Source: Fonticula alba (lineage: Eukaryota > Opisthokonta > Rotosphaerida > Fonticulaceae). From it: a stretch of 45,160 bases of DNA. The position numbers and the translations under genes are program-made. The stretch's first letter is position 1. The number at the start of each line of letters is the position of its first letter. The notes under the pieces were generated by a model. The model did no database searches. It had not been told where the DNA came from and saw only the letters and a list, made by a program, of their open reading frames with translations. The stretch is taken from the NCBI RefSeq assembly GCF_000388065.1, contig NW_009242974.1:1075333-1120492 (forward strand), given 5' to 3'. Below are positions 1 through 13,000 of this stretch, piece after piece.

Positions 1-71
1 CCCCCCCCCCGGCCCCGGCCCCGGCCCCGGCCCCGGGTCATGCCTTGCCTCTGCGACATGATCGCTCGCAG

Positions 72-622
72 ATCTACGCCGCGGTGTCGGCCCGATCGTT
101 CGACTCGGAACCCAAGCGCCAGCGCTTCGCCTCCGGAGGCGTGTGGCTCCCGGCGGCCACGCTGCTGGAGTGCACTGCGCCATTGGCGGCGCCGGTGGGG
201 CTCTTCGTTCCGCTGGCCGCCCTGGCCGGGGCCATGAAGAATGTCTCCTGGATCGCCACGAGTGCCGCGCGGGCACAGCTCCACCGGACAATGACCGCCA
301 CGCGCCGGACTGCCCTGCCAGGCAGCCACACTTCCGGGGGCGAGGGAACGGCCGATGGGGTGGCCCAAAACCTGGGCGATGTAACCGCCAAGGCCGGGGC
401 GCAGACGACATCGGCGGCCACCATTGGCACAGGTGTCGGGGTCGGGGCCGGTGCCATTGTCCAGTGGCTGGCTTCCTCCTTCGAGAGTGCGTGCATCGGG
501 CTCCGCAGGGCAACTCGCCGCATGGAGGCCGGGCAAGTGGGCCAGCCATGCATGCAAACACGCTTCGCACCCACGCACACACACACGCACACACACACGC
601 ACACACACACCCACGCACACAC

Positions 623-689
<67 letters not shown>

Positions 690-702
690 CACACGCACAC
701 AC

Positions 703-753
<51 letters not shown>

Positions 754-1542
754 GAGGGCGAGGCCCCCAAGACACCATGTACACATCCCCATACTGACCT
801 GCTCCCTTGCCATGTAGCCACCTTTGCCCTGTCTACTGGGCAGGCGGTGTCGGCCGCGACGCTGGCCGTCTGTGCGCCGCTGCTGGTGCTCAGCACATAT
901 GCCCTCTTCCGGTCCAATGCGTGTGTGGTGTTGGACAACCTGGATGAGCAGCGCTTCCGCCTGGCCATCGGCACCGGGCCGGCCAACTACCGCGCATCCA
1001 ACCCCGGGCCCCGAGGACAAGGCCTCGAGTGGCTGGTGGCCCCGGTCCCGACGGTCCTCGGCCCGGCGGCCGTGGCCCGACTTGAGCGCTTTGTCCGGCC
1101 AGGGCACCTGGCCGACCGTCTTGCCGCCAGGGTGGACGTCAATCCCGATGTCAATCAGTGGTTCGATGATCAGGCTGACCCGGCAGACGCCTGGGCCCGG
1201 TGCTTCGGATCGGGCCAGGCCCCCTGCGATCGGCGGTACTTCTTGCATCTCCGGAGCCGGCCGCCGGCATTTGGCCGCGGCCGAGTGGGCCTGTGGCTGG
1301 ATGCGGCGGCCGGCCCGGCGGATGTCTTCCGCGGCTACTTGCATGCGAGCCTCCTCGCCAAGGCGCTCGACTCGGCCGGCCCCAGCCCCACGGACGGGGG
1401 GGCCAAGCTGATTGCCGAGACCGCGGCCGTCCTGCCCCGGTGGCAGGCAGCCTTCCTGGCAGCCGGCTGGCGGCCGCCCAGCGAAGGCGCCGCCGCACAT
1501 CTGGAGACTGACCCGACTCGCCGGGTGCATATTAATCGGTAG
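72..1542 (+). CDS. RUSF1: RUS-family (DUF647) membrane protein, 5' partial
   Basis: Exons are 72..486 and 818..1542, and the gene starts before the window. The 72 boundary is an inferred acceptor (CTCGCAG) and upstream exons are missing. The family signature is clear. FDSEPKRQRF is followed by VSWIATSAARAQLH and then NLGDVTAKAGAQTT, which matches the conserved N-x-GDVTAKA-type block of RUS1/C16orf58 proteins. The second exon opens with a membrane-like stretch and the family's NLDEQRF segment, and it ends with LIAETAAVLPRW and LAAGW, as in the C-terminus of animal RUSF1. The donor is GAGA|GTGCGT and the acceptor CATGTAG, and the join keeps frame (phase 1). The intron holds a long CA microsatellite. 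Plant relatives act in vitamin B6/auxin-linked signalling, but the role outside plants is poorly known. The identity comes from homology; function in this organism is not inferable. Confidence 0.85.
573..752. repeat. (CA)n microsatellite in RUSF1 intron
   Basis: About 180 bases of nearly pure CA dinucleotide, broken in several places by CG steps (CACGCA). It fills most of the 331-base intron 487..817. It reads through as fake His/Thr-rich ORFs on both strands, which are not genes. Confidence 0.97.
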
Positions 1543-1681
1543 ATTGCGCGTGTGCCTCCCCTGTGGGGGGATCCCCCTCCGGCCGTCTTGTGCTCCCGCG
1601 AGGCCGGGCGGGAGACTGGTGGCGGTCCCCGTCTGTGCGCAATGAACCGGGGGCACTCGCCCCGAAACGGTGGGCGAAGAG

Positions 1682-1687
1682 AATAAA
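1682..1687 (+). promoter_or_regulatory. Candidate polyadenylation signal AATAAA for RUSF1
   Basis: AATAAA lies about 140 bases after the RUSF1 stop, in a short A-rich patch (GAATAAATAACAG) within otherwise GC-rich sequence. The position suits a 3' UTR. No downstream cleavage site was verified. Confidence 0.5.
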
Positions 1688-2338
1688 TAACAGAACCACA
1701 TGGCAGTGTGCCCTGCCTTTCGGCAGCAAGTCAAAGACACCGCACTCAGACCCGTGGGGCGGGGGGGGGGGGGGGCGAAGCGGGGATCTGGGGCGCCCGC
1801 GCCATTAAAGGGGAGCCCCGACGCCGGGGCGTGATCCCAACGCACCTGCCCGCATGGTCGCGGCCCGCGCGTGTGCGCGTGCGCGTGGGCACCTCTGGCC
1901 GCTCCATCGTGGGCGGCCGCGGCAGGCCGGCCGAGAATCGCTGCCAGCGCGTAGGCAGCAGTTGCCAGGTCTTCTTCACGGCCTCTGCCCTGTCGCCCCC
2001 GCCCCCTTCCGCGCTGCTCCCCTCCCCGAGAATGGGGGCGCGTGTCCGGTCTGTCCACCCGCCGCGGAGGCGGGATCTCCCTCCACCCGGTCCAAAAGGG
2101 CCCGCAAACTATCTCCCCTCCTCCTGGCTCGTGCCATACCCCCTCCCCTACCCCCCTACCCCCTCCCCCCTTCCCCTCTGGCCCTTTGTTGAGCTCTTCC
2201 CGCTTCGCCTCCGCCTCTCCCGTCGCGCCTGCCCGCCCCTCAAGCCGGCGCCCGCAAACACCCTCCCTGTGCTCGGGTGGAGAGCGCCCTCCTCCTCCCA
2301 CACACTCATACATACATACGCTAGGAAGTTCCTCTCTG
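1688..2338. other. Non-coding interval between RUSF1 and TRF4-type gene
   Basis: Contains a G13 run near 1760, GC-rich sequence, and then a strongly C/T-rich stretch (about 1980-2250) just before the next start codon. That stretch probably serves as promoter and 5' UTR. An open frame continues from 2042 into the gene, but its translation is Pro/Ser low complexity, so I do not count it as coding. Confidence 0.6.
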
Positions 2339-5300
2339 ATGAAGGCACCCAAGTATTCCCTCGACCGCATTGGTAGCCTCCATGAGAGCTCAACCAGGCC
2401 GGCCGCCGCGTGGGTGGCCGCTGCCAAGCATGGAATGCACCAGCTCACGGCCGCCAGCCCCGAGCACGGTCACCAGTCGCGCAACCCGCGGAAGCGCTCG
2501 CGCTTTAACCCGCCCGAGCCGGTGATCATCCCTCTCGGAGCCTCAGGCGCGGGATTCGCCCCGCCGGCGTCGACTTCGGTGCCGACGCCCCCCTCCAAGC
2601 AGCCGTCCTTCGCCGCAAGTGAAGGCGACTCGAATGACACCTCCGACAGCGACCATGACCAGGATGAGGCCTCCCCGTCTGCCAGCACCGACGAAACCAT
2701 CGACCTGTCCGGCCTGGGCGGCGGGGATCTCACCATCGGCGGCCACGATCTGGTGGACTTGACTATGCTGAAAGTTGCGGCCACTGCGGCGAATGCCGCC
2801 GCCGCCGCCGCCGCCGCCACGGCTGCTGCCTCCTCCCCCAGAGACTCGGACAATTACATCAGTCTCCTGCCGCTGGAGGTGGATGCCCCGAGGTCTGTGT
2901 CTCGGCCAGGCCCCTCGGCCCGGTCAACAGCCTCCGGACGTGAAGACGGCTCGGCCCCGGCATCACAATCGATGCTCCCCTCGCGGGCGCCCATCTCTCA
3001 GCAGATTCCCCCCTGGCACCGGTCTCTCGGGACGGTCCCCTGCACGACGGCCTTCCAGCGCCAGTCTCGCGAGGGCCTCTTCTTGGCGCCGACCACCATC
3101 GGCCAGCCGTATTCCCCGACGCTGACCGGTCTGCTTCATGAAGAGATCCTGGACTTCTGCCAGCACATCTCCCCCACCCCGACTGAGCATACCCTCCGCC
3201 GATTGATCATTTCCAAGATTCGCCAAGTGGTCCTGTCCATCTGGCCCGATGCCCGCGTGCACATTTTTGGCAGCCACCAAACCCGGCTCTATTTGCCCTC
3301 TGGGTGCGTGGGGCCTGTGTGACCAGGGGCAATTTGTGCCCGCCTCCCATCTTCCCTCTCTCCATCTCCCCCCAAGAGGGGGGTCCCCCTTTGCCCTCCT
3401 CCCTTCTCGCATCACATTCCCCCGGGGGGGAATATGCATGTCCCCTTGTCTGACATTGCGGTGCCACACAGTGACATTGATCTGGTGGTCATGCTGCCGG
3501 AGTATCATCGCGTGCAAACCCCCCTCCGGCGCCTTAGCCGCATGTTGGAGACGTCTGGCATTGTGAAGAAGATGCAGCTCATCGAAAAGGCTCGAGTACG
3601 TGTCAAACACCTGTCTGCCATCGGGCTGCGGATGAGCGTGCTCCAAAGGGGGGGGCTTGTGCATATGGTTTTTCTCTGCCCACCCTCTCACGCGCCTGCC
3701 TCGCTCCCCCCTCTCCTCCTCGCCCGACTGCCCCGCCCCCAGGTGCCGATCATCAAGATGGTTGACCGGCTGGCCAATCTCAGCATCGACATCAGGTGCG
3801 CGGTGGGCTGCGTCCCCGGTTTTCAGCTCGCCCTTTTGTCACCCTGCCGGCCTGCATGTGTGCCTCATGCCTCCTAATCGCCACTCTCTCAGCTTCGACA
3901 TGATTGGCGGTGTCAAAACCGCTTCCCTGGTCCAAGCCGCCCTGGATCTCTATCCCGGCACCCGGGAGTTGGTGCTGGTCATCAAGCAGTTCCTCACCCA
4001 GCGCGGCTGCAATGAAGTGTTCACCGGTGGCCTGAGCTCCTATGCGGTGACCCTCCTGGTGCTGAGCTTCTTCCAGGTACTTTTCCTCCTTTTTTTTTTC
4101 CCCCGGCCAGCCACACGAGCACGATACCCTTGCCGGCCGGTTGCACATGTGCTGATGATGATGTCCCACATCCCCTTTGGATTATCTTGCGTGGCCTTTG
4201 GTGCTCCTAGATGCACCCGCAATACCAGGCCGGCTTGGTGGACCCGAAGGACAATCTCGGCCTGGCGCTCATCGAATTCATGGAGCTCTATGGTCGGTCT
4301 TTCAATCAGGAGGCCATCGGCATTTGTGTCCGTGAGGGTGGCTCTTATTACCGGAAGGTGCGCGAAGCCCGTCATTGTCCATGCGACATATCATGCTCGC
4401 TGGCAGGACTGACGCCAGCTGCTGGCTCTTCTCTCTCTCTCTCTTCCTCTCTCTCTCTCTTCCTCTCTCTCTCTTCCTCTCTCTCTCTTCCTCTCTCTCT
4501 CTCTCTTCCTCTCCTCGCTTTCTTTCCTTCTCTCTCTCACCTCCATTGAACCCGCTGACTGAACGCCTCCCCCCTCTCCTTCCTCTCCCTCCATTCCCCT
4601 CGCTGCCCTCTTCCTTCACTCCAAATAGCACCCTCGTGGCTGGGTGGATCGTCGAAATGCGGATCTCTTCTCGCTCGAAGATCCGCAAGACGACTCGAAT
4701 GACGTTTCACGCGGGTCATACAACTCTGGCACCATTCGCATGGCTTTCGAGCATGGTGCGTCTGCTGACCCCTTTCCAGTGGAGATCTTCCCCCCCCCCC
4801 CCCCCCCCCCCCCGACCCACCCTTCTACTCCCTTCGCCTCTTACAGCAACACGTGCATCGATTGCCCCTCGCTCGTCCACTGACCCTCCTCTTGACATAG
4901 CGTTCGAGACCCTCACAGCGGAAATCCAGCGCTTTTCGAACCAGACCAGCAAAGCTCCTCCGGGCTACTCTCTGCTCCATCGGATCATCCAGTGCGTTGA
5001 TGTTCACATGCTTCGGGCTTCGCTTTCCTGGTGGACTTTTGGCCTGACCCTTCCTCGGGTATAGCATTTCCCCGGAGGATCTTGCCCAGCGGGTGAACCT
5101 CTTCCGTACGGGCTACCAGCTGGGCCTGGCCGCTTGCCCATGTCCGGCCATCACCGTTACCCCGCCCAGTGGCGTGGCTTTGGCTGGGGACTTTTCCACG
5201 GCCAAGCCCCTTGGCCAACAATCTGCCAACACCAAGACCGCTGGCGGTCTGCCGGAGCTGCTGACTCCCGAGAGCCAATCCATCTTGATCAGCGATGCTG

Positions 5301-6415
5301 ACGAAGACCCGGACCCCATTTGTCTGGAGGAGGCGCGCAATCTCTTCCTCCCGCGTGGACAGCTGTCGGCTCAGCTGCGCGAGCGTGTGGCTCTCTCGGA
5401 TGACACGGCCCGCCAGCGGCAGCTGCTCCTGCGCCGGGAGCGTGCCGAGCGCCGGCGCCTTCGCCGGCTCTACGCCACCAGCAAGCTGCGGAGCCCCTTC
5501 TTCACATGCCCAACTGTCTCGCAACTCGACTGGGACAAGGAGGATGACTTGACCGAGGCCGAGGCCGAGGCCGAGGCCGATGCCCATGAGTCGAAATCGA
5601 GCTCGGGATCCGATGCGTCCAGTGGGGACGATCAGAATCGTGCTTCCCGCGACGTGGTCACCCGCCTCCGGCACATGCCCCAGCGCCCGAAGGAGATTTC
5701 CTTCTACGAGTTGTCGGGCAATGAGTCGGATTCCGATTCTTCGGCTTCGGATGACCAGTCCGCCCCGGGCTCCAGCAATGCCGTCCGCCATGCATTGTCC
5801 GTGGCCTCCATGCTTGGCGGACACTCCGAGGCCGACATTGACCGGTTCTCCGAGCGCATGGCCTCGGCCTCCGGGGCGACGGGCACCGCCACACGCCCGG
5901 ATGTCGACGAAGATCCGGAGGACGAGGATGACGCGTATACTCGGCTGATGGATGGCAGCCTGTCGCATGGGGATGATGATTACAGGGATCTCTCCGACGA
6001 GGATGACGATGATGGTGATGACGATCCGGACGTCGGCCTGGAGGATGACAGCACCGATAGCGATGAGTATGATGATGCTCTGGAGTACCATGATGGTGAT
6101 GGCCTGACGGAGGAACCGTACACAACCCTGTCCGAGCGCCGGGCATACCGGACGGACTTGCGTCGGGAGAAGCGCACTCGCGAGCGGAAGGCCGATCGGT
6201 CGCTCTTCCGCCAGATGCGCAAGCAGAAGATTGCCCAGAAGTTTGAGCGCCGAATGGCCGGCAACCACCTCCATGACCCGAGCCAGCTGCCGAATCGGCC
6301 TCCTCGCCACCACCATCACCACCAGCAGCATGGGGGTGGCCATCGCCAGGCCGGCCCTCGGGGGGGCGCCGCTCCTCCGCCCCGGAAGAAGATCAAGACC
6401 ACGGTTTGGATCTGA
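2339..6415 (+). CDS. TRF4/PAPD5-type non-canonical poly(A) polymerase
   Basis: Eight exons: 2339..3303, 3472..3595, 3743..3795, 3893..4076, 4211..4357, 4629..4755, 4901..4991, 5065..6415. Together they give 1013 residues. It is a Pol-beta-fold nucleotidyltransferase that adds short A tails to nuclear RNAs for exosome decay, as in TRAMP. The helix-turn signature is FGSHQTRLYLP (GS at about 311-312) followed by DIDLVV, with catalytic Asp 323 and 325; the third acidic residue sits in IDIS, just after VPIIKMVD. The PAP-associated domain is evident from NEVFTGGLSSYAV, LALIEFMELYGRSFN, REGGSYY and SLEDPQDDSNDV. Residues 1-300 are low-complexity, with a poly-Ala run. The C-terminus, about 564-1013, is an unusually long acidic Asp/Ser/Glu-rich tail ending in basic residues. 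Start 2339 was chosen because the sequence before it is pyrimidine-rich UTR-like. Its 3' end converges on the kinesin gene. Confidence 0.95.
4431..4550 (+). repeat. (CT)n tract in TRF4-type gene intron 5
   Basis: CTCTCT with TTCC interruptions fills the middle of intron 4358..4628. It may serve as an extended polypyrimidine tract, but it is far longer than splicing needs. Confidence 0.9.
4790..4813 (+). repeat. C24 homopolymer in TRF4-type gene intron 6
   Basis: Uninterrupted C run on the sense strand, in intron 4756..4900. The exact length is probably unreliable in any short-read assembly. Confidence 0.9.
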
Positions 6416-7004
6416 AAGCGGCATATCAGCTCCGGCGAAACATGCATCCTTCGGCCATGCATCTTGCCTCTATACTCAGTGTGCCAACATGTTGTCATAT
6501 TCCCCCAGCGGAGCCCCAGGCACACACACACACACGCGCGCGCGCGCGCGCGCACACGGGTCCCGCATCATAATACACATCCATAGAGTGACGGAACAGC
6601 GGGTCGCCAGACACATGGCAGGCGAGAAAGAAGGAGGGGCGAGACAAACCACAGGCAAGGCAGGGAGCCACGGGTCCGACACATCGCGCTGGCAGAAACC
6701 GGCAGAGAATCTCTCTCTCTCTCTCACTCACTCTCTCTCTCCCTCTCTCTCTCTCTCGAAAAAGGGGGGGGGGATGGCAAAAGTCCCCGCCGCAGATGGG
6801 CTGTATATTGGGACATTTCAAAAGGGGGATACACAAGGGGGGGGGGGGGGGAGAAAGGGCATGCGAGGAAGCGCAGGCCGGATGGAGCAGCAGGGGAGGG
6901 GTGTCTTTCTCTCGGAGGGTATTTCCTTCACATCCTCTCGGGCCGCAGTTTGTCTCACACGGTGTGAACGACATCATGAAGGGAGGGGGGGGGGGGGATT
7001 GCCC
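6416..7004. other. Convergent 3' intergenic interval, microsatellite-rich
   Basis: Lies between the stop of the poly(A) polymerase (+) and the stop of the kinesin (-). It holds a CA run that turns into alternating CG (about 6520-6555, a Z-DNA-prone sequence), a CT run (6711-6757) and three G runs. No ORF with recognisable protein character and no clear AATAAA on either strand. Confidence 0.7.
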
Positions 7005-10000
7005 TCAGTAGTGGGTGCCAGTACCAGCGGTGGTCGGGGGGCCCCCGCGCGCGGGGGAGCCCATGGTGGAGGCCATCTGGCCGATGCCATTGAGAGTGGT
7101 GTTGGCGCGGGCCCGCTGGACCGCCTCATGCCGGGCCAGGCCGAGGGCGGACTCGCGGGACCCGGCACGCAGCGGATCCGCCGCGGTGACCCAAGCGTCG
7201 GACGTCGTGGCGTCGAGGCTGCGCGCAATGACCCGGACGTCCGACCGGCCGGGCTCGTGCTGCTGCGGAACCGCCGCATCAACGCCGGCAACCCCCGCCG
7301 GAATGAGGAAGCCCGATCCGCCGGCCGAACCGCCAGAGCTCCTGGACTCCGAAGGGGCAGCATGCAGGACAAAGACATCCGCCGGCCCGGGGGCCAGGGG
7401 ACCGGCCAAACTGGCCATCGCCGTGGGCAGAGCCGCTGCCGGCAGCGGCCAGTAGTCGGCGATCGTGTGCGACACCAGGATGGCCGCCGATTCCGACGCG
7501 TCACCAGCATTGGTGTAGGTCAGGAGATACGGCCGACGGAGGACCGCGTACCGGCGGACCCACTGGAAGGCCGGAGCCCCTGGAGCATCTGGCCCCGGGA
7601 CCAACAGGTTCAAGTAGCCCTGGCAGGTGGCGCGATCAAGCTTGGCCGTCTCCACCAGATCGGAGTAGATGGCGAAGCCCAGTGTCCCGGGCTGCGACAG
7701 CTCACCGGTGTCGGCGTCGGCGTCGGCGCCGGCGCCGGCGCCGGCTTCGGCGGTGTCACTCATTTCGACCCCATCGGCTTGGATGCCGAGGTTGGGGTCG
7801 ACGTCGGCGCCCGCATCGACAGTGTCCTCGCTCTTGGCGGGGGATTCCCCCTCGGAGGCCGATCCGGCGACAGACTCCGCCGATCCGGAGGCCGGATCGG
7901 CAGAGCTGTCCGACATCCGGCCAGCTCGGTGTGCCAGCAGCGCGACCACACGCGCCAGGATACGCTGCTGGCGCTCCTCCTGGGTCTCGGTCGAAGCGGG
8001 GCCGGCGACCGGCGGCTCGATGTCATCCGCTTCCAGCATCTGCTCGAGCTGGTCCATTTGATCTTGCTCCAGCGAGGTCAGCAGCTGGCGAGTGCGCTCA
8101 GCCGCCGCGGCGGCCTTGGCCCGGACACGCAGGCGCTGAGACAAATCCACCAGCTCCGCGCTCAGTGGCTTCCACCAGCCCTGGAGGACCTCCTCACCGC
8201 GGACATATGGCCGGCTGGGGTCGCCAGCGCGGGCGCCGCGAGCTCCGGCACCGGCCCCCGGGCCCCCCGCCGACATGCTGGCCGCATCGACTGCCCCAAG
8301 GCGAGAGGTCTCATCGAAGGCCAGGCACCGTGGCCGGGCCAAGATGGAGCTCGGGCCGGCCCCGAGGGCCGAATAATGCGGACCAGCCGACGCCGAGGCC
8401 GACGTCACGAGGGTATTCCCCGTGCCGAAGGGGGACGCCAGCACCGGCGGCCGGGCCACCAGCTCCCGGCTATTGAGAGGCATGTGCAGCAGCGCCAACT
8501 CATAAAGCCCGGTAACCCGGGAGGCGGTCCGGCTGGCCGGGGCTCCGAGCTCGGCCGAGGCGGCGGCCGCCGCCTGGCCCGACGCCGAGGCGGCCTCCCC
8601 GCCGCCGGAGCCACTGAAGAGATCCGAGAAGAAGGACCGCGCACGGCTGGCCACATGTGCCGCACGCGGCGATGCCAACAGCGACCCCAGCAGGCCCGCC
8701 GACGGGGGAGGCGGGGTGCGCAGGACCGCCGCATCACGCGGATACACACGGAACAGCAGCTCCTTCGACAGGGTGAGCGGGCCACGGGGCAGGTGGATGC
8801 TCGGCTGCCCGGGGCCGACTTCCACCTGGGACGGACCCCCCGGCGTGCCCGGGGCGCCGATCAAGTGGAGGCTGACATTCAACTGGACGGAGGCCAGCTC
8901 CGTCGGCTCCAGGGCAATGCGACTCAGCACGCGAGAGTCATGAAGCGCCGAGGCCCAGGACAGGGTGGCCGAGGCGCAAGTCGGCCCGCCTGGGCGTCCA
9001 GCTCCAGGGCTGGCCCCCGGCGACTCGGGCGCCACCGACTGCAGATCGATGGCAGTGGCAGACCCGACGGCGGCGCCATCGCCGCTGGAAGCGGCCCCGG
9101 GCGCCAGGGACCGGATCCGGTTGACATTCACCGAGCCGATGGCCACATGGAAGGGGATGCGCTGGGGGGCCGGACCATCGGCCGGATCGGCCGGCACGTC
9201 TCCGAGAGCCAGCGACCGAAGCAACACCGGCCCGGTGGGGCCAACCACCGCCACATACAGGCGCAGGCGGCGCTGGACACCCTGGCGGACGAGGAAGATG
9301 CCGCGAGTGGCAGACTCGCGCCCGGCCACCGCGGCCGCGGTCACGGGCCCCCGAGGGTCGGCCTCGCCCTCCACCTGGGCCAGGGTATGCGGCTCCATGG
9401 ACACCGGCACCGAGGCATAGTCTCCCGTCCAGTCCTGCTCCAGGACCTCAACCCAAAGCAGCAGCGTATGGTAGGAGGCCGCCGAGAGCAGGGCCCCGGC
9501 CGGCAGAGGACGCGGGGTGTCGGGCGCCGCCGCCGCCGCCGAGGTGGGACTAACCGGCACGGCCGGGGCCGCAGGCGTCACGCCGAGCTGGCGCACCAGC
9601 TGCGCATGGTTGTACTTGATCGGCGTTTGCAGATGCCCGAAGAGATCCACCTCGATGGCACCCCCGGCCAGGGGGGACCCGCTCTGCAACAGGGCCAGCC
9701 CCTCGGCCAAGGACGCCGACATCGGGCCCAGATCCAGATACCGGACCCAGGCGGGAGCCGCGCCGTCGTCGGCGCCGGACCCCACGCCGGGTCCCGCCTC
9801 CTGCAGCGGCCGCAGCGGGATGACCCCGGGCGGCGTGGCCAGGACCGTCTGGCCGAAGCGCAGATTCAGATAGGCCTCCGTCGGCGGAGACACCTGGCCA
9901 TGCTGGTTGTAGAGCGAGGCAAACTGGTCCGCCGGGTGGACGCCCTCCAGGTCGAGGACAATGTCGCTGACCGACAGACGAAGGAGAACCGGCTCATCGG

Positions 10001-13000
10001 CGGCCGGGCCGCTGGCTGACAGCGCCCGAGCCACGAGACCACGCTGCAGCGAGGCACCGGCCACATCCTCATCCTTGCCGGAGAGGGTGGCAGGGGCGGC
10101 AGGCGCGCCGGGCTCACCAGCGAAGCCAAGCTCCGCCCGCACCGGCAACATGTCGGCATCGGCCGATGTGGCTGGCGGCAGGCCATCCGGCGACACACGG
10201 TGCAGGGCAACCCGGACGAAGCCCACCACTCGGCCATGCTCATCGAAGAGCGACACCTCGGTGTCCAGCAGGAGCAGATCATCCGCCTCGCCCGCGGCCC
10301 AGGCCATGTGCGTCGAGAGAACACGCCACAGGTACAGGTGGCCGGAGCCCAGGCGACTGAACCAAGACCCGGAGGCGGAGAAGGGATCGTGCATGGCGGG
10401 CCCGCCGGCACGACCGACAGGACCACGCGACAGGGCCAGCTGACGCGGGGTCAGGCCGGGGCCCGGGGCCGGGCCGGCGGCGGGCCCGGCCAGACGGGCC
10501 AATTGCCGGTTCGAAGCATCCAGACCCGCGGCGCCGGCAGTGCCGCCGCCCGATGCGCGAGCCATCTGCGTGATGAAGATCGTGAAGGAGGTCGGATCTT
10601 GGAAGATATCCCGCATGGCATGCAGGCTCATCAGGAACTTGTCCTCCGACCAAAGGTGCACCTGGCCCAGGCGCGAATCGTACACCCGGATGGCCAGCTC
10701 CGGCGACGGGAGCACCGGGAGATGCGACTCACTGGAGGGCTCACTGGTGGCCCCGGCGGCGGCCTGGGCCAACAGGCGGCCGGCCTGCTCCCACGGGCTG
10801 CCCACATCCCCAGCCAAGCCGGCATCATGCGCCGGGGTGGAGAATGGCGAGCCCGGGTCCGAGATGACAAACTGCAGGGCCACACCGCGATTCAGCTCAG
10901 CCGAGATGACATTCGCCTCGGTCAGCATCGGGGTCAATTGGGCCATGCGCCGGCGGAGAGTCGACCGCCGACAGGCCTTCCAAACGACCAGGGCCCGCCG
11001 GGCCAGGGCCGCCTGCTCCGGCGACAAGGGCGGCTCGGCCGGGGGCTCCTCCGCCGGGGAAGAGGTGCCGTTGGTGGCCGCGGCCGCGGCGGCCGCGCGC
11101 AGCGCCGAGTTCGAGCTCTCGATTTCCTGCATCCGAGCTTGAACCTCGGCCACCTGGGCGGCCACGGCCTGGCGCTCGGACTCGAGACGCTCCTCCTCGG
11201 CGCGAATGCGCGCCTCACGCTCGGCCGACACCGCCTCCACGGCGGCCATCTGCTCGGACAGCTGCTGCTGGCGCAGCTCCTCCAGGGCAAAGGCCCAGTC
11301 GGCGATCGGCTGCTGCGCCGCCTCCCCCGAGGAGGGGGACTCGCCCTCGGTGGCCGCCGTGGTGGTGGACGCCGCCGCCGACTCACGCTGCGCGCGAACC
11401 TCAATCGGGTTGGTGAAGCGGAAGACATAGTGCAAGCCGAAGATCAGCCGATCGCCGGACTTCAACAAGACACCCATCGGGCCGGGCTGCTTGGCAGCGT
11501 CAACCGCGGGAGGAGCCTCCTCGGTGGCATCGGCCGCCGCGGGAGGGCTCGCCTCTGAGGCCGCGTCATCGGGCTCAGCCTTGGTGGCACCATCGTCGCC
11601 GGCCTCCGGGGCAGCGGCTGCCGAAGCGCCGGCCCCGGGCGCGGAACTCGAGGCACCATCCTCCGCGGCCAAGGGCTTGCCATTGATGTAAACAGGCGCA
11701 TCCGGGCTCGCCAGGCGCAGGCGCACCGAGAGACCATCCTCGCTGGTCTCGAAAATGCAGTGTTCCTTGAGCATCCGGGCGCCACCGAGAACAATGTGCG
11801 CTGGGCGCTCCTGTCGAAGGGGGAAAGAGGGAGGAGGAAGAGAGGAGGTGAGAAAAGCCGAGAAGGTATGAAAGGGAGCGGGGGGGGGGGGGGCGGTGGT
11901 AAGTGAGTTGCAACACGCACCGAGCCCACGAGCGTGGTGCCACCCAGGCGCAAGTTATACAGGAGACACTCGTTCATCAGGGGGTCCTCATTGAGATTGA
12001 CCAGATGCGGCTGGAGTCGAGGGGCCGACACCTCGGCCAAGCCGGGCGATCCCTCGGCCGGCGAGGCGGGGCCCAGGGACACACCCATGTCGGCCAGCGC
12101 CTCGGCGCGGGACCGGGCCACGGCCTCGGTGCGCTCACGCTTCGTCTCAACAGACTCGCTCAGCTCCTCGACCAGACGCTCGGAGGCGCGGATCTGCGCG
12201 GCAATGTCTGCCGGGCGAGAAGGGAAGAAAGAAAAGGACGGAACTGAGTCAGCAACCAACACATGCACCGCCGGAACCACCTGAAGCGCAGTGCCAAAGG
12301 CAGAGATGAGGAGGGGGGAAGGGATGGGCGGGGGGGGGGGGGGAATGAAAAGTCTCCCTTGTGAACATACCACGATCGGAGCCAGATGCCAGAAGAGCCG
12401 AGGGCGAAGTCATCAGGCCGTCGGCCAGCTGACCCGAGGAGGGAGAGGGCGACACCGGGCCGCCGGCTGAGGCCTCCGATGCCGAGGTAGCGGTGGCAAT
12501 GGTTGCCGGCTTGGCGGCGGGCGAGGCAACTCCGGGAGCAGGCTTGGCCGGGCTGGCAACCACCGGCAGCTCGATGCCGTGGGACATTAGGTGCGCGCGC
12601 AGGCGGGCCACCTCCTCCCGCAGCTCACGAATCATTCGAGCATTCTGGTCCTCGTTGACAGTGGCCTTGTTGACAATGCGCTTGGCGCGGTCGGCGTAGC
12701 TACACAAAAGAGGGTCGAGGCAAAGGGGCAGGGGAGGCGGGGNNNNNNNNNNNNNNNNNGGGGACATGGCAGGGCGGCCGAAAGAACGACCGTTGACAAC
12801 AGGGAGGGGGAGAGAGAGAGAGAAGGAAAGAAAGTGGGGCATGGCGTACCGCAGTGTGCTCAGAGTCTCATCGTAATTGATCTCGGCCGGCGAGAGAGCC
12901 GCCAACATGCATGTTTTGGAGTTACCACCGAGATTGTCCTTCAGCAGCCAGGTGAGCACCGAATCACGGTACGGAATGTGGATCTTCTTTTTGGGATCGG

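Noticed and set aside
45-797. ORFs on both strands through the CA repeat (His/Thr and Cys/Val runs)
   Set aside because: Translations of a dinucleotide repeat inside the RUSF1 intron; the real frame leaves at the 486/487 splice site.
2042-2338. N-terminal extension of the TRF4-type protein from ATG 2042
   Set aside because: In frame but translated from C/T-rich UTR-like sequence into Pro/Ser low complexity; ATG 2339 is the first with plausible protein after it.
6231-10019. 1262-codon plus-strand ORF opposite the kinesin last exon
   Set aside because: Antisense shadow of the kinesin-3 coding sequence in a GC-rich genome; no protein family, Arg/Gly/Gln-rich.
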